64,000 nt of DNA from an uncultured Rhodoferax sp. (lineage in GTDB: Bacteria > Pseudomonadota > Gammaproteobacteria > Burkholderiales > Burkholderiaceae_C), in NCBI RefSeq assembly GCF_946221635.1, contig NZ_CAMIHB010000002.1, positions 124,001 to 188,000 on the forward strand, read 5' to 3'. The notes under the pieces were generated by a model, which was not told where the DNA came from, ran no database searches, and was given only the letters and a program-made list of their open reading frames with translations. Both the position numbers and the translations under genes were made by a program. Below, in pieces: positions 1-8,361 of this stretch (within the stretch, counting starts at the first letter, position 1; each line of letters opens with the position of its first letter).

Positions 1-761
1 AGACCGAGCAACAGGTGCAGGCCATGCGCGAGCTGCAGCCCGCGGGCTACATCGGCACCCCCAGCTTCCTCAAGATCATTCTGGACAAGGCCGCCGAGCT
101 GGGCGTGGCGCTGCCCAGCGTGAAAAAGGCCATGTTTGGCGGCGAGGCCTTTCCGCCCAGCCTGCGCGACTGGTTTCTGGAGCGCGGGGTGGATGGCTAC
201 CAGTGCTACGCCACGGCGGATCTGGGGCTGATTGCCTACGAAACCAGCGCGCGCGAGGGCCTGGTGCTGGACGAAGGCGTGATCGTGGAAATCGTGCGTC
301 CCGGTACGGGAGACCCGGTGGCCGACGGTGAAGTGGGCGAGGTCGTCGTCACCTCCTTGAGCCAGGGCTACCCGCTGATCCGCTTCGGCACGGGGGACCT
401 GTCTGCGGTGCTGCCCGGCCCCTGCCCCACGGGGCGCACCAACACCCGCATCAAGGGCTGGATGGGGCGGGCCGACCAGACCACCAAGGTGCGTGGCATG
501 TTTGTGCACGCCAAGCAGGTGGATGCCATCGCCAAGCGCTTCCCCGAGGTGCTGCGCGCGCGTCTGGTGGTGAGCGGTGAAATGGCCAGTGATGCCATGG
601 CCCTGCACGTCGAGGTGCAGGGGCAGCCCGAGGGCCTGGTCGCCCGCGTGGGCGAAGCCATTCGCGAGGTGACCAAGCTGCGTGGCGAGGTGCTGCTGGT
701 GGCACCCGGCAGCCTACCCAACGACGGCAAGGTGATCGAGGACGCACGCAGCTACCGATAG
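1..761 (+). CDS. Phenylacetate-CoA ligase-like AMP-forming enzyme (5' end missing)
   Basis: This is the C-terminal ~250 residues of an adenylate-forming acid-CoA ligase of the phenylacetate-CoA ligase (PaaK) type. The frame is open to the window edge, so the gene starts upstream. Visible are FGGEAFPPSLRDWF, a YATADLGLIAYE segment (the place of the PaaK 'Y..tE' motif), the hinge-like RFGTGDLS and the C-terminal-domain loop GWMGRADQTTKVRGMFV. The enzyme would activate an aromatic or other carboxylic acid to its acyl-CoA in the cytoplasm. The substrate cannot be read from the sequence. Such genes often lie beside Liv-type transporter operons, but the upstream context is not in the window. Confidence 0.8.
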   Translation, partial: TEQQVQAMRELQPAGYIGTPSFLKIILDKAAELGVALPSVKKAMFGGEAFPPSLRDWFLERGVDGYQCYATADLGLIAYETSAREGLVLDEGVIVEIVRPGTGDPVADGEVGEVVVTSLSQGYPLIRFGTGDLSAVLPGPCPTGRTNTRIKGWMGRADQTTKVRGMFVHAKQVDAIAKRFPEVLRARLVVSGEMASDAMALHVEVQGQPEGLVARVGEAIREVTKLRGEVLLVAPGSLPNDGKVIEDARSYR

Positions 762-957
762 GCCACCGGCCCCGATGCGTGCAAGGGTTTTCCCGAGCTG
801 TTGAAGGTCACAGTTTCCACGCGGTGCCGGGCTGGATAAGCTGCTGGTGGTCGATGCCCGATGGCAACGGAAAAGCCTTACGCAGCAAGTGTTTTCCGCA
901 TGACAGTGCACAGCCGGGCACGCTAGACTGCACGCACATCAACAAGGAGACTCTGCC

Positions 958-1929
958 ATGAAAAAACTACTCGTCGTTGTCGCCGCCATGGCGGCTTTCA
1001 GCGCCCATGCCGATACCTACCCCTCCAAGCCCATCACCATCGTGGTGCCCTTTGCGGCTGGCGGCCCCACCGACCGTGTGGCGCGCGATCTGGCCGAAGC
1101 CCTGCGCAAGCCTTTGGGCGGCGTGAGCATCATCGTCGACAACGCGGCAGGTGCCGGCAGCTCCATCGGCTCCAACAAGGTGGCCAAGGCTGCTCCCGAT
1201 GGCTACACGCTCCTGCTCAACCACATCGCCATGGCGACCATGCCCACGCTGGTGCGCAATATGCCCTTCAAGGTGGACAGCGACTTCGAGTACCTGGGCA
1301 TGATCAACGACGTGCCCATGACCCTGATCGGCCGCCCCACGCTGCCGGCCCAGAACTACAAGGACCTCAGCGCCTGGATCGCCCAGAACAAGGGCAAGAT
1401 CAACCTGGGCAACGCGGGCGTGGGCTCTGCCTCGCATCTGTGCGGGCTGCTGTTCCAGAACGCCGTGGCGACCGACATGACCACCGTGCCCTACAAGGGC
1501 ACCGCACCGGCCATGACGGACCTGATTGGCGGCCAGATCGACCTGATGTGCGACCAGACCACCAACACCACACAGCAGATCGAAGGCAAGAAGGTCATCG
1601 CCTACGCCGTGACCACGGCCCAGCCGCTGACCACACCCGCGCTCAAGGCGCTGCCCACGCTGCAATCCGCGGGCCTCAAGGGCTTTGAGGTTACCATCTG
1701 GCACGGTCTGTACGCGCCCAAGGGTACGCCTGCCGACGTGCAGAAAAAGGTCAACGATGCACTCAAAGTTGCATTGAAAGATCCTGACTTCGTCAAGAAG
1801 CAGGAAGGCCTGGGCGCCGTGGTGGTGACCGACAAGCGCGTGGACCCGGCCGAGCACAAGAAGTTCGTGGCTGCCGAAATCGCCAAGTGGAGCCCCATCA
1901 TCAAGGCCGCTGGCGTCTACGCCGACTAA
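958..1929 (+). CDS. Bug/TctC-family tripartite tricarboxylate transporter substrate-binding protein
   Basis: A 323-residue periplasmic solute-binding protein of the Bug (Bordetella uptake gene)/TctC family. The N-terminus is a signal peptide (MKKLLVVVAAMAAFSAHA) with probable cleavage after Ala-18. The family hallmark YPSKPITIVVPFAAGG follows, then the GAGSSIGSNKVAKAAPDGYT ligand-binding region. The length is normal for the family. ATG is preceded by AAGGAG at good spacing. No TctA/TctB membrane genes are adjacent. Orphan Bug proteins of this kind are very numerous in Burkholderiales and bind assorted carboxylates, so the ligand is unknown. Confidence 0.93.
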   Translation: MKKLLVVVAAMAAFSAHADTYPSKPITIVVPFAAGGPTDRVARDLAEALRKPLGGVSIIVDNAAGAGSSIGSNKVAKAAPDGYTLLLNHIAMATMPTLVRNMPFKVDSDFEYLGMINDVPMTLIGRPTLPAQNYKDLSAWIAQNKGKINLGNAGVGSASHLCGLLFQNAVATDMTTVPYKGTAPAMTDLIGGQIDLMCDQTTNTTQQIEGKKVIAYAVTTAQPLTTPALKALPTLQSAGLKGFEVTIWHGLYAPKGTPADVQKKVNDALKVALKDPDFVKKQEGLGAVVVTDKRVDPAEHKKFVAAEIAKWSPIIKAAGVYAD

Positions 1930-1987
1930 GCTGTCTTGCAGCGGCCCCGTCCGGGGCTACCTCTCCCCCGACTTCGTCTGGCGGTGC

Positions 1988-2320
1988 TCACGCGCCCCAG
2001 ACGATTTCTTTTTGGGCCTGGTGGCTGCGCGCCAGCATCTCCAGAATGGGCGCGGCACGCTGGCGCAGGCTGATGCCTGCAAAGACCGGTACGGCATCGC
2101 CGCGTGCTTGCGCTTCCATGGCGGCTTGGGCGCGCTGGGCTTCTTCCTGCGCGATGGCCTCTTCGAGTGCAGCGCGTGCGGCGGGCATGTCTTCGGGCAG
2201 CAGAATGCCCCTGGCAGGCGCGCCTTCCTCAAACTTGCCCCAGATCTGCAGGATCTGGCGCCCGTTGGGTTCGAGCATGATGAGGTCGGCGCTGGCCTTG
2301 GATTTGAACTTGTAGAGCAT
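1988..2320 (-). CDS. DUF1840 domain-containing protein
   Basis: A small 110-residue cytoplasmic protein matching the DUF1840 family, which is common in Burkholderiales. It starts MLYKFKSKASADLIMLEPNG, has a central Ala/Glu-rich helical stretch and ends with a conserved LRQRAAPILEML segment. No signal peptide or membrane segment is seen. It is convergent with the upstream binding protein and divergent from the PHA-system gene. Function is unknown. Confidence 0.8.
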   Translation of the reverse strand: MLYKFKSKASADLIMLEPNGRQILQIWGKFEEGAPARGILLPEDMPAARAALEEAIAQEEAQRAQAAMEAQARGDAVPVFAGISLRQRAAPILEMLARSHQAQKEIVWGA

Positions 2321-2394
2321 GGTGGTGTGCAGACTTGCTTTTATGATGCCTGGGGTTCAACCTTACACCGACTGCGTATCCAAGGAGCACTGCC

Positions 2395-2721
2395 GTGGCC
2401 GATCTGCATCTACTTCGTGAGCACACCCTGGGCCTGGCTGCGGCCCGCAAGGTCGCCTTCGCCTGGGCCGAACAGGCCGAGCAGGAGTTCGATATGGAAT
2501 GCACCTACACCGAAGGCAAGACCGAGGACGAGGTGGGGTTCACCCGCTCCGGCGTGAACGGCACGCTGCGCGTGACCAAGGATCGCTTTGAGCTGAATGC
2601 CAAGCTGGGCTTTCTGCTGGGCGCCTTCAAGGACCGGATCGAGGCCGAGATCGTCAAGAACCTGGACGCGCTGCTGGCACCCAAGTCCCCCAAGGCGAAG
2701 GCAGCGGCGAAAAAAAAGTAG
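2395..2721 (+). CDS. Polyhydroxyalkanoic acid system family protein
   Basis: A 108-residue protein that fits the PHA_gran_rgn (polyhydroxyalkanoic acid system) family: small alpha/beta proteins linked to PHA granules. The middle shows EYDME-like FDMECTYTEGKTEDEVGFTRSG, and the end is a basic tail (KSPKAKAAAKKK). The start is GTG at 2395, supported by AAGGAG at 2382-2387. A phasin and lipid-storage genes nearby support a storage-granule role, but the molecular function is not established. The last lysine codons and the stop lie within the terminator hairpin. Confidence 0.75.
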   Translation: MADLHLLREHTLGLAAARKVAFAWAEQAEQEFDMECTYTEGKTEDEVGFTRSGVNGTLRVTKDRFELNAKLGFLLGAFKDRIEAEIVKNLDALLAPKSPKAKAAAKKK

Positions 2722-2739
2722 CGCGAGCGCTACTTTTTT
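2712..2739 (+). terminator. Rho-independent terminator overlapping the stop codon
   Basis: A perfect 13-bp inverted repeat with a 2-base loop: AAAAAAGTAGCGC, GA, GCGCTACTTTTTT. The TAG stop of the PHA-system gene (2719-2721) lies inside the left arm. A/T tracts on both sides make it potentially bidirectional, which suits the convergent acyl-CoA-binding-protein gene. Confidence 0.85.
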
Positions 2740-2780
2740 CATAGCTGCTTGCGCAGCATATTCGGGGGCTGAGGGCCGAT
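2730..2780 (+). repeat. Dispersed repeat family 1, copy 1
   Basis: The segment reads CTACTTTTTTCATAGCTGC, then TTGCGCAGCATATTC, then GGGGGCTGAGGGC. It shares the order 'CTA...ATAGCTG...GCGCA..TAT..GGGCTG.GGC' with copies at 43725-43776, 45297-45345 (reverse) and 59763-59816. It fills the gap between the terminator and the acyl-CoA-binding-protein gene. Confidence 0.65.
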
Positions 2781-3035
2781 TTAGCTCAAAGACTCGATCA
2801 GGTCGATGTACTGCTGCATGGCATCGTCACTGCTGGTGCCCTTGAAGCCGCTCCACGCGTCCCACTTGGCGCGGCCCACCATGTCGGCAAAGCCGGGCTT
2901 CTTTTCGGTGTTGTCGCCGGCGGTGGCCTGCTTGTAGAGCGCGTAGATCTTGAGCAGGGTGCCGTTGTCGGGGCGCTCGCTGAGGTTCTTGGAATTTGCG
3001 ACGGCGGCTTCGAATGCGGCTTTGAGGTCGGCCAT
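2781..3035 (-). CDS. Acyl-CoA-binding protein (ACBP)
   Basis: An 84-residue, single-domain acyl-CoA-binding protein of normal family length. Hallmarks are LKIYALYKQATAGD, which contains the YKQAT acyl-CoA-binding segment, and AKWDAW. It would bind long-chain acyl-CoA in the cytoplasm and buffer or deliver it. Its position beside a wax ester synthase suggests it supplies acyl-CoA to neutral-lipid synthesis; that is an inference from context. ACBPs are patchy in bacteria. Confidence 0.93.
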   Translation of the reverse strand: MADLKAAFEAAVANSKNLSERPDNGTLLKIYALYKQATAGDNTEKKPGFADMVGRAKWDAWSGFKGTSSDDAMQQYIDLIESLS

Positions 3036-3131
3036 GGTGTTCTCCGTTGATGGTTACCCGCGTATCTTACGGTGCGTTTTCACTGCAGAATAGGCACGCG
3101 TCCCCAACCCATTGTCCTGTCTGGAGATTCC

Positions 3132-4739
3132 ATGGTCACCCGAGTCCTCGCCCAAGATGTTGCCCAGAAAGCCAAGCGCCGCGTGGCCGCCACCGTGGCC
3201 CCGGTTGCCCCGGTGGCGCGCAAGGCCGGGCGCCAGGCCCAGAAAGCCGCGCGCGTGGTGCAGAGGAATGTGAGCGATGCCGTGGTCGGTACGCTGGGCC
3301 TGAACGGCGAGCGCATGAGCAAGGTGGACACGGCCTGGCTGCGCATGGACTCGGCCTCCAACCTCATGATGATCGTGGGTGTGTGGGTGATCCGCCCCAA
3401 GCTCAAGCTGGCGGATCTGCAGCAGCGCATCGAGGAGCGCCTGCTCAAGTACCCGCGCTTCGTGCAATGCGCCGTGGAAGACGCGGCCGGTGCCACCTGG
3501 GTGAAGGACCCGGCCTTCGACATCCGCAACCACCTGGTGACCGAGACTCTGCCCAAAAAGCGTGCGGGGCATGAGCAGGAAGCGCTGCAGGACCGCCTGG
3601 CCCAGCTCACCATGGAGCCGCTGGACAAGCAGCACCCGCTCTGGCAGATCCACCTGGTGGAGGACTACAAGGGTGGTTCGGCCATGATGGTGCGTATCCA
3701 CCACTGCATTGCCGACGGCATTGCGCTGATCTCCGTGACGCAGTCGTTGGTAGACGGTGGCGCCCCACCGCCCCAGCGCAAGCCGCGCGAAGCCCGCGCC
3801 GAGGGCTTGGAGGGGGCGGAAGAATGGATTGCCGATGCGCTGCTCAAGCCCCTGACCTCGCTGACGGTAAAAGCCCTGGGCGTGGCGGGCGAGAGCGCAG
3901 CGCGCTCTGTGGGGCTGCTCATGGAGCCGCAGAAGGGGGTGGAGCAGGGCGTGAGCAGCTCGGTAGACGCCGCCAGGATGGCCTACCAGGTGGTGAGCGA
4001 TCTGGCCTCGCTGGCGCTCATGCCGGATGATTCGCCCACCCGACTCAAGGGCCTGCCGGGCAACCGCAAGCGTGTGGCCTGGTGCCCGCCGATTCCGTTG
4101 GAAGAGGTCAAGGCCGTCGGCAAGGCGCTCAACTGCTCCATCAATGACGTGCTGCTGAGCTGCGTCGCTGGTGCCATTGGCGAATACCTGAAAGAGCAGG
4201 GCGAGGCGGTGGTGGGCAAGGAAATCCGTGCCATGGTGCCGGTGAACCTGCGCCCCATCGAACACGCCTACAAGCTGGGCAACCAGTTTGGCCTGGCGCC
4301 GCTGGTGTTGCCCATCGGCGTGGAGAACCCGGTGGAGCGCGTCTACGAGGTGCGCAGCCGCATGCGCGGACTCAAGGGCAGCATGCAGCCACTGCTGGCC
4401 TTTGGCCTGCTGGCCGTGGCCGGTCTGCTCATCAAACCGGCGCAGGATGCGCTGCTCAACCTCTTCTCCAAGAAGACCACGGCCGTGATGACCAATGTGC
4501 CTGGACCGCGCGAGAAGCTCACCATTTGTGGTTCCACGATTGAAGAGACGCTGTTCTGGGTGCCGCAGAGCGGTTCGGTGGGGCTGGGTGTGTCCATCCT
4601 CAGCTATGGCGGCGGTGTGCAGTTCGGCGTGGTGTCGGATTCCAAGCTGTGCCCGGACCCGCAGCAGATCATCGACCAGTTCGAACCGGAGTTCGCCAAG
4701 CTCTCCATGCTCACGCTGATGTTGCCCTGGGGCGAGTGA
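3132..4739 (+). CDS. Wax ester synthase / diacylglycerol acyltransferase (WS/DGAT)
   Basis: A 535-residue WS/DGAT-family O-acyltransferase that esterifies fatty alcohols or diacylglycerol with acyl-CoA. The catalytic motif HHxxxDG is present as RIHHCIADGIALI. The later family blocks NDVLLSCVAGAIGEYL and VMTNVPGPREKL are also clear. The N-terminal ~60 residues are an Ala/Arg/Lys-rich extension. ATG 3132 was chosen because GGAG precedes it at 5 bases; an in-frame upstream start at 3072 lacks such support. Neighbours are ACBP, a phasin and a fatty-alcohol-forming reductase, so wax ester production is plausible. Confidence 0.92.
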   Translation: MVTRVLAQDVAQKAKRRVAATVAPVAPVARKAGRQAQKAARVVQRNVSDAVVGTLGLNGERMSKVDTAWLRMDSASNLMMIVGVWVIRPKLKLADLQQRIEERLLKYPRFVQCAVEDAAGATWVKDPAFDIRNHLVTETLPKKRAGHEQEALQDRLAQLTMEPLDKQHPLWQIHLVEDYKGGSAMMVRIHHCIADGIALISVTQSLVDGGAPPPQRKPREARAEGLEGAEEWIADALLKPLTSLTVKALGVAGESAARSVGLLMEPQKGVEQGVSSSVDAARMAYQVVSDLASLALMPDDSPTRLKGLPGNRKRVAWCPPIPLEEVKAVGKALNCSINDVLLSCVAGAIGEYLKEQGEAVVGKEIRAMVPVNLRPIEHAYKLGNQFGLAPLVLPIGVENPVERVYEVRSRMRGLKGSMQPLLAFGLLAVAGLLIKPAQDALLNLFSKKTTAVMTNVPGPREKLTICGSTIEETLFWVPQSGSVGLGVSILSYGGGVQFGVVSDSKLCPDPQQIIDQFEPEFAKLSMLTLMLPWGE

Positions 4740-4759
4740 TCGCTCGCCTTGGGGGCAGT

Positions 4760-4784
4760 GCCGAACTCAGGCGCTGAGTTCGGC
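4760..4784. terminator. Hairpin between convergent genes
   Basis: A perfect 11-bp stem, GCCGAACTCAG / CTGAGTTCGGC, with a GCG loop. It overlaps the stop codon of the TPR gene (minus strand) and lies 20 bases past the WS/DGAT stop. There is no T tract, so intrinsic termination is uncertain; it may protect mRNA 3' ends in both directions. Confidence 0.45.
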
Positions 4785-5540
4785 TTGCACGCGGTCCACG
4801 CCCAGGTGTTCCATGGCATCCATGGGCGTGATGCTGGCGGCTTCTTCGTAGAGGCGCTGGGCCTCGGCCAGTCGGGTTTCTCCATCCAGCATGAGCAGGC
4901 CTTTGCCATATTCGGTGAGGGCAATGGCTGCTTGCGGGATGCGCGCCATGCCTTGTTCGAACAGATGCAGTGCGGTTTCGCGCTTGGCGCCGTAGGTGAG
5001 CTGGCCAATCAGGGCCCCCACCTTGTCGATCACCTCCGCATGGAAGGCCGCCAGCGCGATATAGGCGTCGGCGTGTTCGGGTTGTAGCTTGAGCGCGGCT
5101 TCAAATGCCGCCTTGACCTTGGCGCCCATGCCTTTGGCCAGGGCCTTGGCCACGCTGACGCCCTGGCTGTAGCGGCCCAGTGCGTAGCCGTGCAGGTAGT
5201 GGGCGTTGGCGCACCCGGGGTGCTGGCTTGCCAGCGTTTCGCAGCGGGTGGCCACGTCCGCGAACAGCTCCAGACGAGCTTTTTCCCGCGGTTCCAGGTA
5301 GTCGGCGTAGATCAGGCGTGCCTTGTTGGCCACGATGGCGCCGGCATCGCCCAGTGCATCGCCAGCCTGGGCGGCGGCTTGGAATTCGCCCCGGTGGTAG
5401 AGCACCCAGGCGTCGAGCACGCGCGGGTCCGCTGGAAGGGGCTCCTGGTCGCCACGGTGCAGTGCCTGCCACTGGGCTCGCACCCGGGCTGCATCAAACG
5501 GATGGTGCTGCGGGTGGGGGAAGGCGGTCCAGGCGCTCAT
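4767..5540 (-). CDS. Tetratricopeptide-repeat protein
   Basis: A 257-residue soluble helical protein with degenerate TPR-like repeats. The clearest is around residues 130-165 (KAAFEAALKLQPEHADAYIA), with another in the C-terminal third (ALTEYGKGLLMLDGE, LYEEAASITPMDA). No signal peptide or catalytic motif was seen. It is the last gene of a minus-strand operon, 15 bases after the TetR regulator and downstream of the patatin. Role unknown; a protein-protein scaffold is the general expectation. Confidence 0.65.
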   Translation of the reverse strand: MSAWTAFPHPQHHPFDAARVRAQWQALHRGDQEPLPADPRVLDAWVLYHRGEFQAAAQAGDALGDAGAIVANKARLIYADYLEPREKARLELFADVATRCETLASQHPGCANAHYLHGYALGRYSQGVSVAKALAKGMGAKVKAAFEAALKLQPEHADAYIALAAFHAEVIDKVGALIGQLTYGAKRETALHLFEQGMARIPQAAIALTEYGKGLLMLDGETRLAEAQRLYEEAASITPMDAMEHLGVDRVQAELSA

Positions 5541-5555
5541 GGTGCAGGCTGCGGG

Positions 5556-6212
5556 TCAGGCGTTCGCGTAGGCCCCGGCCAGGGCTTGCAGGTGCGCGCG
5601 TTGCTGGGGCTCCAGGTAAGGCAGCAGCAGGTTGAGCACATGGTGGCCACCGCGCAGCAGCGCGGCCTGGGCGCTGGCGGGTTCGAGCGCGTTGCGCGGG
5701 TCGCGTACATATTCGAAGCTGAGCCAGTAGGTCAGCACCACCACCATGCTGGTGGCCGTCGCCTCCATGTCGCGCAGCTCCATGCGCAGCGCGCCCGAGC
5801 GTGCCATGCTCTCCAGCATGGCACGCAATGAGCGGGTCTTGTTCTTGAGCACGCTCTGGAAATGCGTCTCCAGACGGCGGTTCTTGCTCAGCAGGTCGTT
5901 GAGGTCGCGGTACAGAAAGCGGTACTGCCAGATCAGCTCGAACAGGGTGTGCATGAAGAACCAGGCGTCCTCCACATCGCGTGCGTTGTCGCTGGCATTG
6001 AGCACCTCGTTGAGCGAGCGCTCGTAGCGGTCAAACAGCGAGTTGATGAGCTCGTCCTTGGCCGGGTAGTGGTAGTAGAGGTTGCCGGGGCTGATGCCGA
6101 GTTCGGCCGAGATCAGCGTGGTGGAGACATTGGGTTCACCGAAGCGGTTAAACAGCTCCAGCGTGACTTCGAGAATGCGTTCGGCCGTGCGGCGAGGGGG
6201 TTTCTTGACCAT
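5556..6212 (-). CDS. TetR/AcrR-family transcriptional regulator
   Basis: A 218-residue TetR-family repressor. The N-terminal helix-turn-helix is clear: RTAERILEVTLELFNRFG then ISAELGISPGNLYYHYPAKDEL. The C-terminal ligand domain is helical and starts FDRYERSLNEVL. It sits 9 bases downstream of the patatin gene, in one operon with it and the TPR gene, so it probably controls lipid turnover in response to an acyl ligand (inference). No operator was identified. Confidence 0.88.
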   Translation of the reverse strand: MVKKPPRRTAERILEVTLELFNRFGEPNVSTTLISAELGISPGNLYYHYPAKDELINSLFDRYERSLNEVLNASDNARDVEDAWFFMHTLFELIWQYRFLYRDLNDLLSKNRRLETHFQSVLKNKTRSLRAMLESMARSGALRMELRDMEATATSMVVVLTYWLSFEYVRDPRNALEPASAQAALLRGGHHVLNLLLPYLEPQQRAHLQALAGAYANA

Positions 6213-6221
6213 CGTGTGCCT

Positions 6222-7475
6222 TCAGTGCAGGGCATGCACCTTGGTGGGCGCGGCGACCAGATGCCCCAGATCGTCCATCAGCTCCTGCAGCGTGGCAATG
6301 GCGCGCCCCAGTTCGGTCGGGGCCTTGCGGGGCAGGCAGAGGTGGCGCCTGGGGTCGTCCAGAGCCGCATGGTTGAGTGCGATGCCGTGGCGCGCCAGTT
6401 TGGCAGACAGGCCGGTCTTGCGGGAGCGCAGCATCTGGCGGGTCTGCTGGTAAGCATGTTCGGCCAGGTGGCGGCGCTGGGCGTAGCTGAAAGTGTTGGC
6501 CAGGTACAGCTCGGGATCGCGGTGGTCGGGTTCGATCCACAGGATGTCGGTGTTGGGGTAGGCGCGCTCGTAGTGCTTCATGCCCAGCTCCATGCGCGAG
6601 TGGATCATGGAGCGGAAGGTCTGGCTCAGCACGGCGGGCAGGCCGCCATCGACGATGCGCGGGATCTTGCGCCGCTCGGGCGGCAGGCCGCTGCGCATGA
6701 CCTTGTCGACTTGGGGGGCAGTGGCATCGAAGGGCACGAGCGGGTTGAGGCAGATCATGAGGTCCACGCCTTCGTCCAGCGCCACGGAGGCGTGCATGGT
6801 CTTCTTGAGCGCACCGTCCACATAGTATTGGTCGCCAATTTCCACCGGCGGGAACAGGCCCGGCAACGCGGCACTGGCCTGCACGGCCTGCGAAATCGGC
6901 ACATGGTCGAAACCGGGGCGGCCAAAGGGTGCCGCCTCGCCGCTGTCCAGGTTGGTGGCGACCAGTGTGAGGCGGGCGCGCAGCTGGCGGAAGTCGTTGG
7001 TGCGGCCGGGCTGGTTGAAGAGCCGGGCGAGTTCGGTATGGACCAGAGCATTGGAGAACACGCCCGTGGGCAGCCCGGGACTGAGATGCTCCAGCGCGCG
7101 CAGCAGGCCGCGACGGCCGCTCAGCACCTGCCAGGCCTGTTGCAGGGCCAGGCCCGGCAGCATGATGCCGCGGCGCGCGAACTCACCGTAGGCCGGTTGC
7201 ATGAGCCAGGCCGGGTCAAACGCATCGGAGGGCGTGCCGTCATCGTTTTCAATGAAGGACGCACACATGGCGTGCGGTGTCATGCCGTTGGCCAGCGCGG
7301 CGGCAATGAAGCTGCCGGCCGAGACGCCCACATAGTGGTGCAGGCGGGTGAAGTCCAGGCCCTGCAGCGATTCTTCGAGTGCGCACATGGCGCCTACCTC
7401 GTAGATGGCGCCCAGGGGACCGCCGCCTGCAAGTGCCAGAGCGATCTTGGGGGCGGTATTTCTTTGTACGGTCAT
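6222..7475 (-). CDS. Patatin-like phospholipase
   Basis: A 417-residue patatin-family lipid acyl hydrolase with a Ser-Asp dyad. Visible are the oxyanion loop ALAGGGPLGAIYEVGAM, the nucleophile elbow GVSAGS (GxSxG) and the catalytic Asp in YYVDGALKKT. No signal peptide is seen, so it is likely cytoplasmic. It is the first gene of the patatin-TetR-TPR operon. Given the nearby WS/DGAT and phasin, it may hydrolyse stored neutral lipid or membrane phospholipid; the substrate is not determined. Confidence 0.9.
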   Translation of the reverse strand: MTVQRNTAPKIALALAGGGPLGAIYEVGAMCALEESLQGLDFTRLHHYVGVSAGSFIAAALANGMTPHAMCASFIENDDGTPSDAFDPAWLMQPAYGEFARRGIMLPGLALQQAWQVLSGRRGLLRALEHLSPGLPTGVFSNALVHTELARLFNQPGRTNDFRQLRARLTLVATNLDSGEAAPFGRPGFDHVPISQAVQASAALPGLFPPVEIGDQYYVDGALKKTMHASVALDEGVDLMICLNPLVPFDATAPQVDKVMRSGLPPERRKIPRIVDGGLPAVLSQTFRSMIHSRMELGMKHYERAYPNTDILWIEPDHRDPELYLANTFSYAQRRHLAEHAYQQTRQMLRSRKTGLSAKLARHGIALNHAALDDPRRHLCLPRKAPTELGRAIATLQELMDDLGHLVAAPTKVHALH

Positions 7476-7540
7476 GGTCTCAAAGTGTAGATGCGAGTGT
7501 GGCCGTGTTTTGTTGCGTTGCAGCAGTGGTGTGCGCGTGT

Positions 7541-7564
7541 AAAAAAGGGCGCCGTAGCGCCCTT
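7541..7564 (-). terminator. Rho-independent terminator of the phasin gene
   Basis: On the minus strand the sequence reads AAGGGCGC, a TACG loop, GCGCCCTT, then a run of T. The stem is 8 bp and lies 25 bases after the phasin stop codon. Confidence 0.85.
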
Positions 7565-7588
7565 GTGCTCACGTAACACGTCCTGCCA

Positions 7589-8194
7589 TCAGGCCTGTGT
7601 TGCAGGGACATCCGCCGCAGCTGTCTCGGGCTTGGCGGCTACGGTTGTGCGCTTGCTCGCAGCCTTCTTGGCTGCAGGGGCAGCTTTCTTGGCAGCAGGT
7701 TTGGCGGCGATCTTCTTTGCGGGGGCTGCCTTCTTGGGTGCGGCCTTGGTGGGGGCCGCTTTTGTTGCAGGGGCGGGAGCCTTGGCCGATAGCTTTTGCA
7801 CGGCCTTGTTGAGTTCGTCGATGCGGGCGATCAGCGCGGACACGTCCTTGGCGGAGGGCACGCCCAGCTTGTTGAGGGCCTTGGCGACGCGCTCTTCGAA
7901 GATGTTTTCGAGCTTGTCCCACTGGCCCGAGGCCTTGCTGGAGATGTCCGTGGCCATGGTGGACATCTTGGCGGTGGCTTCGGATATCTTTTCTTCGGCG
8001 GCGGCCTGGGTTTTGCGCTGGATGCTCACGCCTTCTTTCACCAGGGCTTCAAAGGCCTTGCTGCCTTCAGCTTGTGCGCGGGTGAAGGCGCCGAGGCCGG
8101 CTTGCCAGATTTGCTGGGCCGAGTCCTTGACGGAGCCGGAGAGATGGATGCCAGCGGCTTTGGTTGCCTGTTTCTTTTGCAGCTTCTTGACCAT
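7589..8194 (-). CDS. PhaF/PhaI-like polyhydroxyalkanoate granule phasin
   Basis: A 201-residue phasin-family granule protein. Residues ~20-130 form the amphipathic helical phasin domain (AQQIWQAGLGAFTRAQAEG, then WDKLENIFEERVAKALNKLG). A short leucine-rich segment (ALIARIDELNKAVQKL) follows and resembles an oligomerisation coil. The tail is histone-H1-like, rich in Ala, Lys and Pro (KKAAPAKKIAAKPAAKKA). PhaF proteins coat PHA granules and bind DNA through such tails, coupling granules to chromosome segregation. It is divergent from the acyl-CoA reductase gene and ends at its own terminator. Confidence 0.9.
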   Translation of the reverse strand: MVKKLQKKQATKAAGIHLSGSVKDSAQQIWQAGLGAFTRAQAEGSKAFEALVKEGVSIQRKTQAAAEEKISEATAKMSTMATDISSKASGQWDKLENIFEERVAKALNKLGVPSAKDVSALIARIDELNKAVQKLSAKAPAPATKAAPTKAAPKKAAPAKKIAAKPAAKKAAPAAKKAASKRTTVAAKPETAAADVPATQA

Positions 8195-8361
8195 GGGTGC
8201 TCCTGATGAGAATGGGGTCTGGTGGGTACTTTAGCCCAGACTCTAAGCGCAGATGCGGCCCCTGTGTAGGTGCGGCTTACTAACGTGGATAGCTTGCGGG
8301 TTTACGATGAAGAGGAGGGCTTGTAAAGTCGGCCAGAATGGTTTGATTCTTTGGAGCATGT

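Noticed and set aside
761..957. A small gene in the gap before the Bug protein gene (60-codon frame at 779)
   Set aside because: No SD, no recognisable motif and unusual composition. The gap probably holds only the promoter of the Bug gene, for which no confident boxes were found.
1930..1987. GC-rich inverted repeat (GCCCC...GGGGC) between the Bug protein and DUF1840 genes as a terminator
   Set aside because: The stem is 5 bp and no T tract follows on either strand. Too weak to list.
5862..7490. A 540-codon plus-strand open frame opposite the TetR and patatin genes
   Set aside because: The translation is low-complexity (Val, Gln, Gly, His) and unlike any family, while the minus strand carries GVSAGS and helix-turn-helix motifs.
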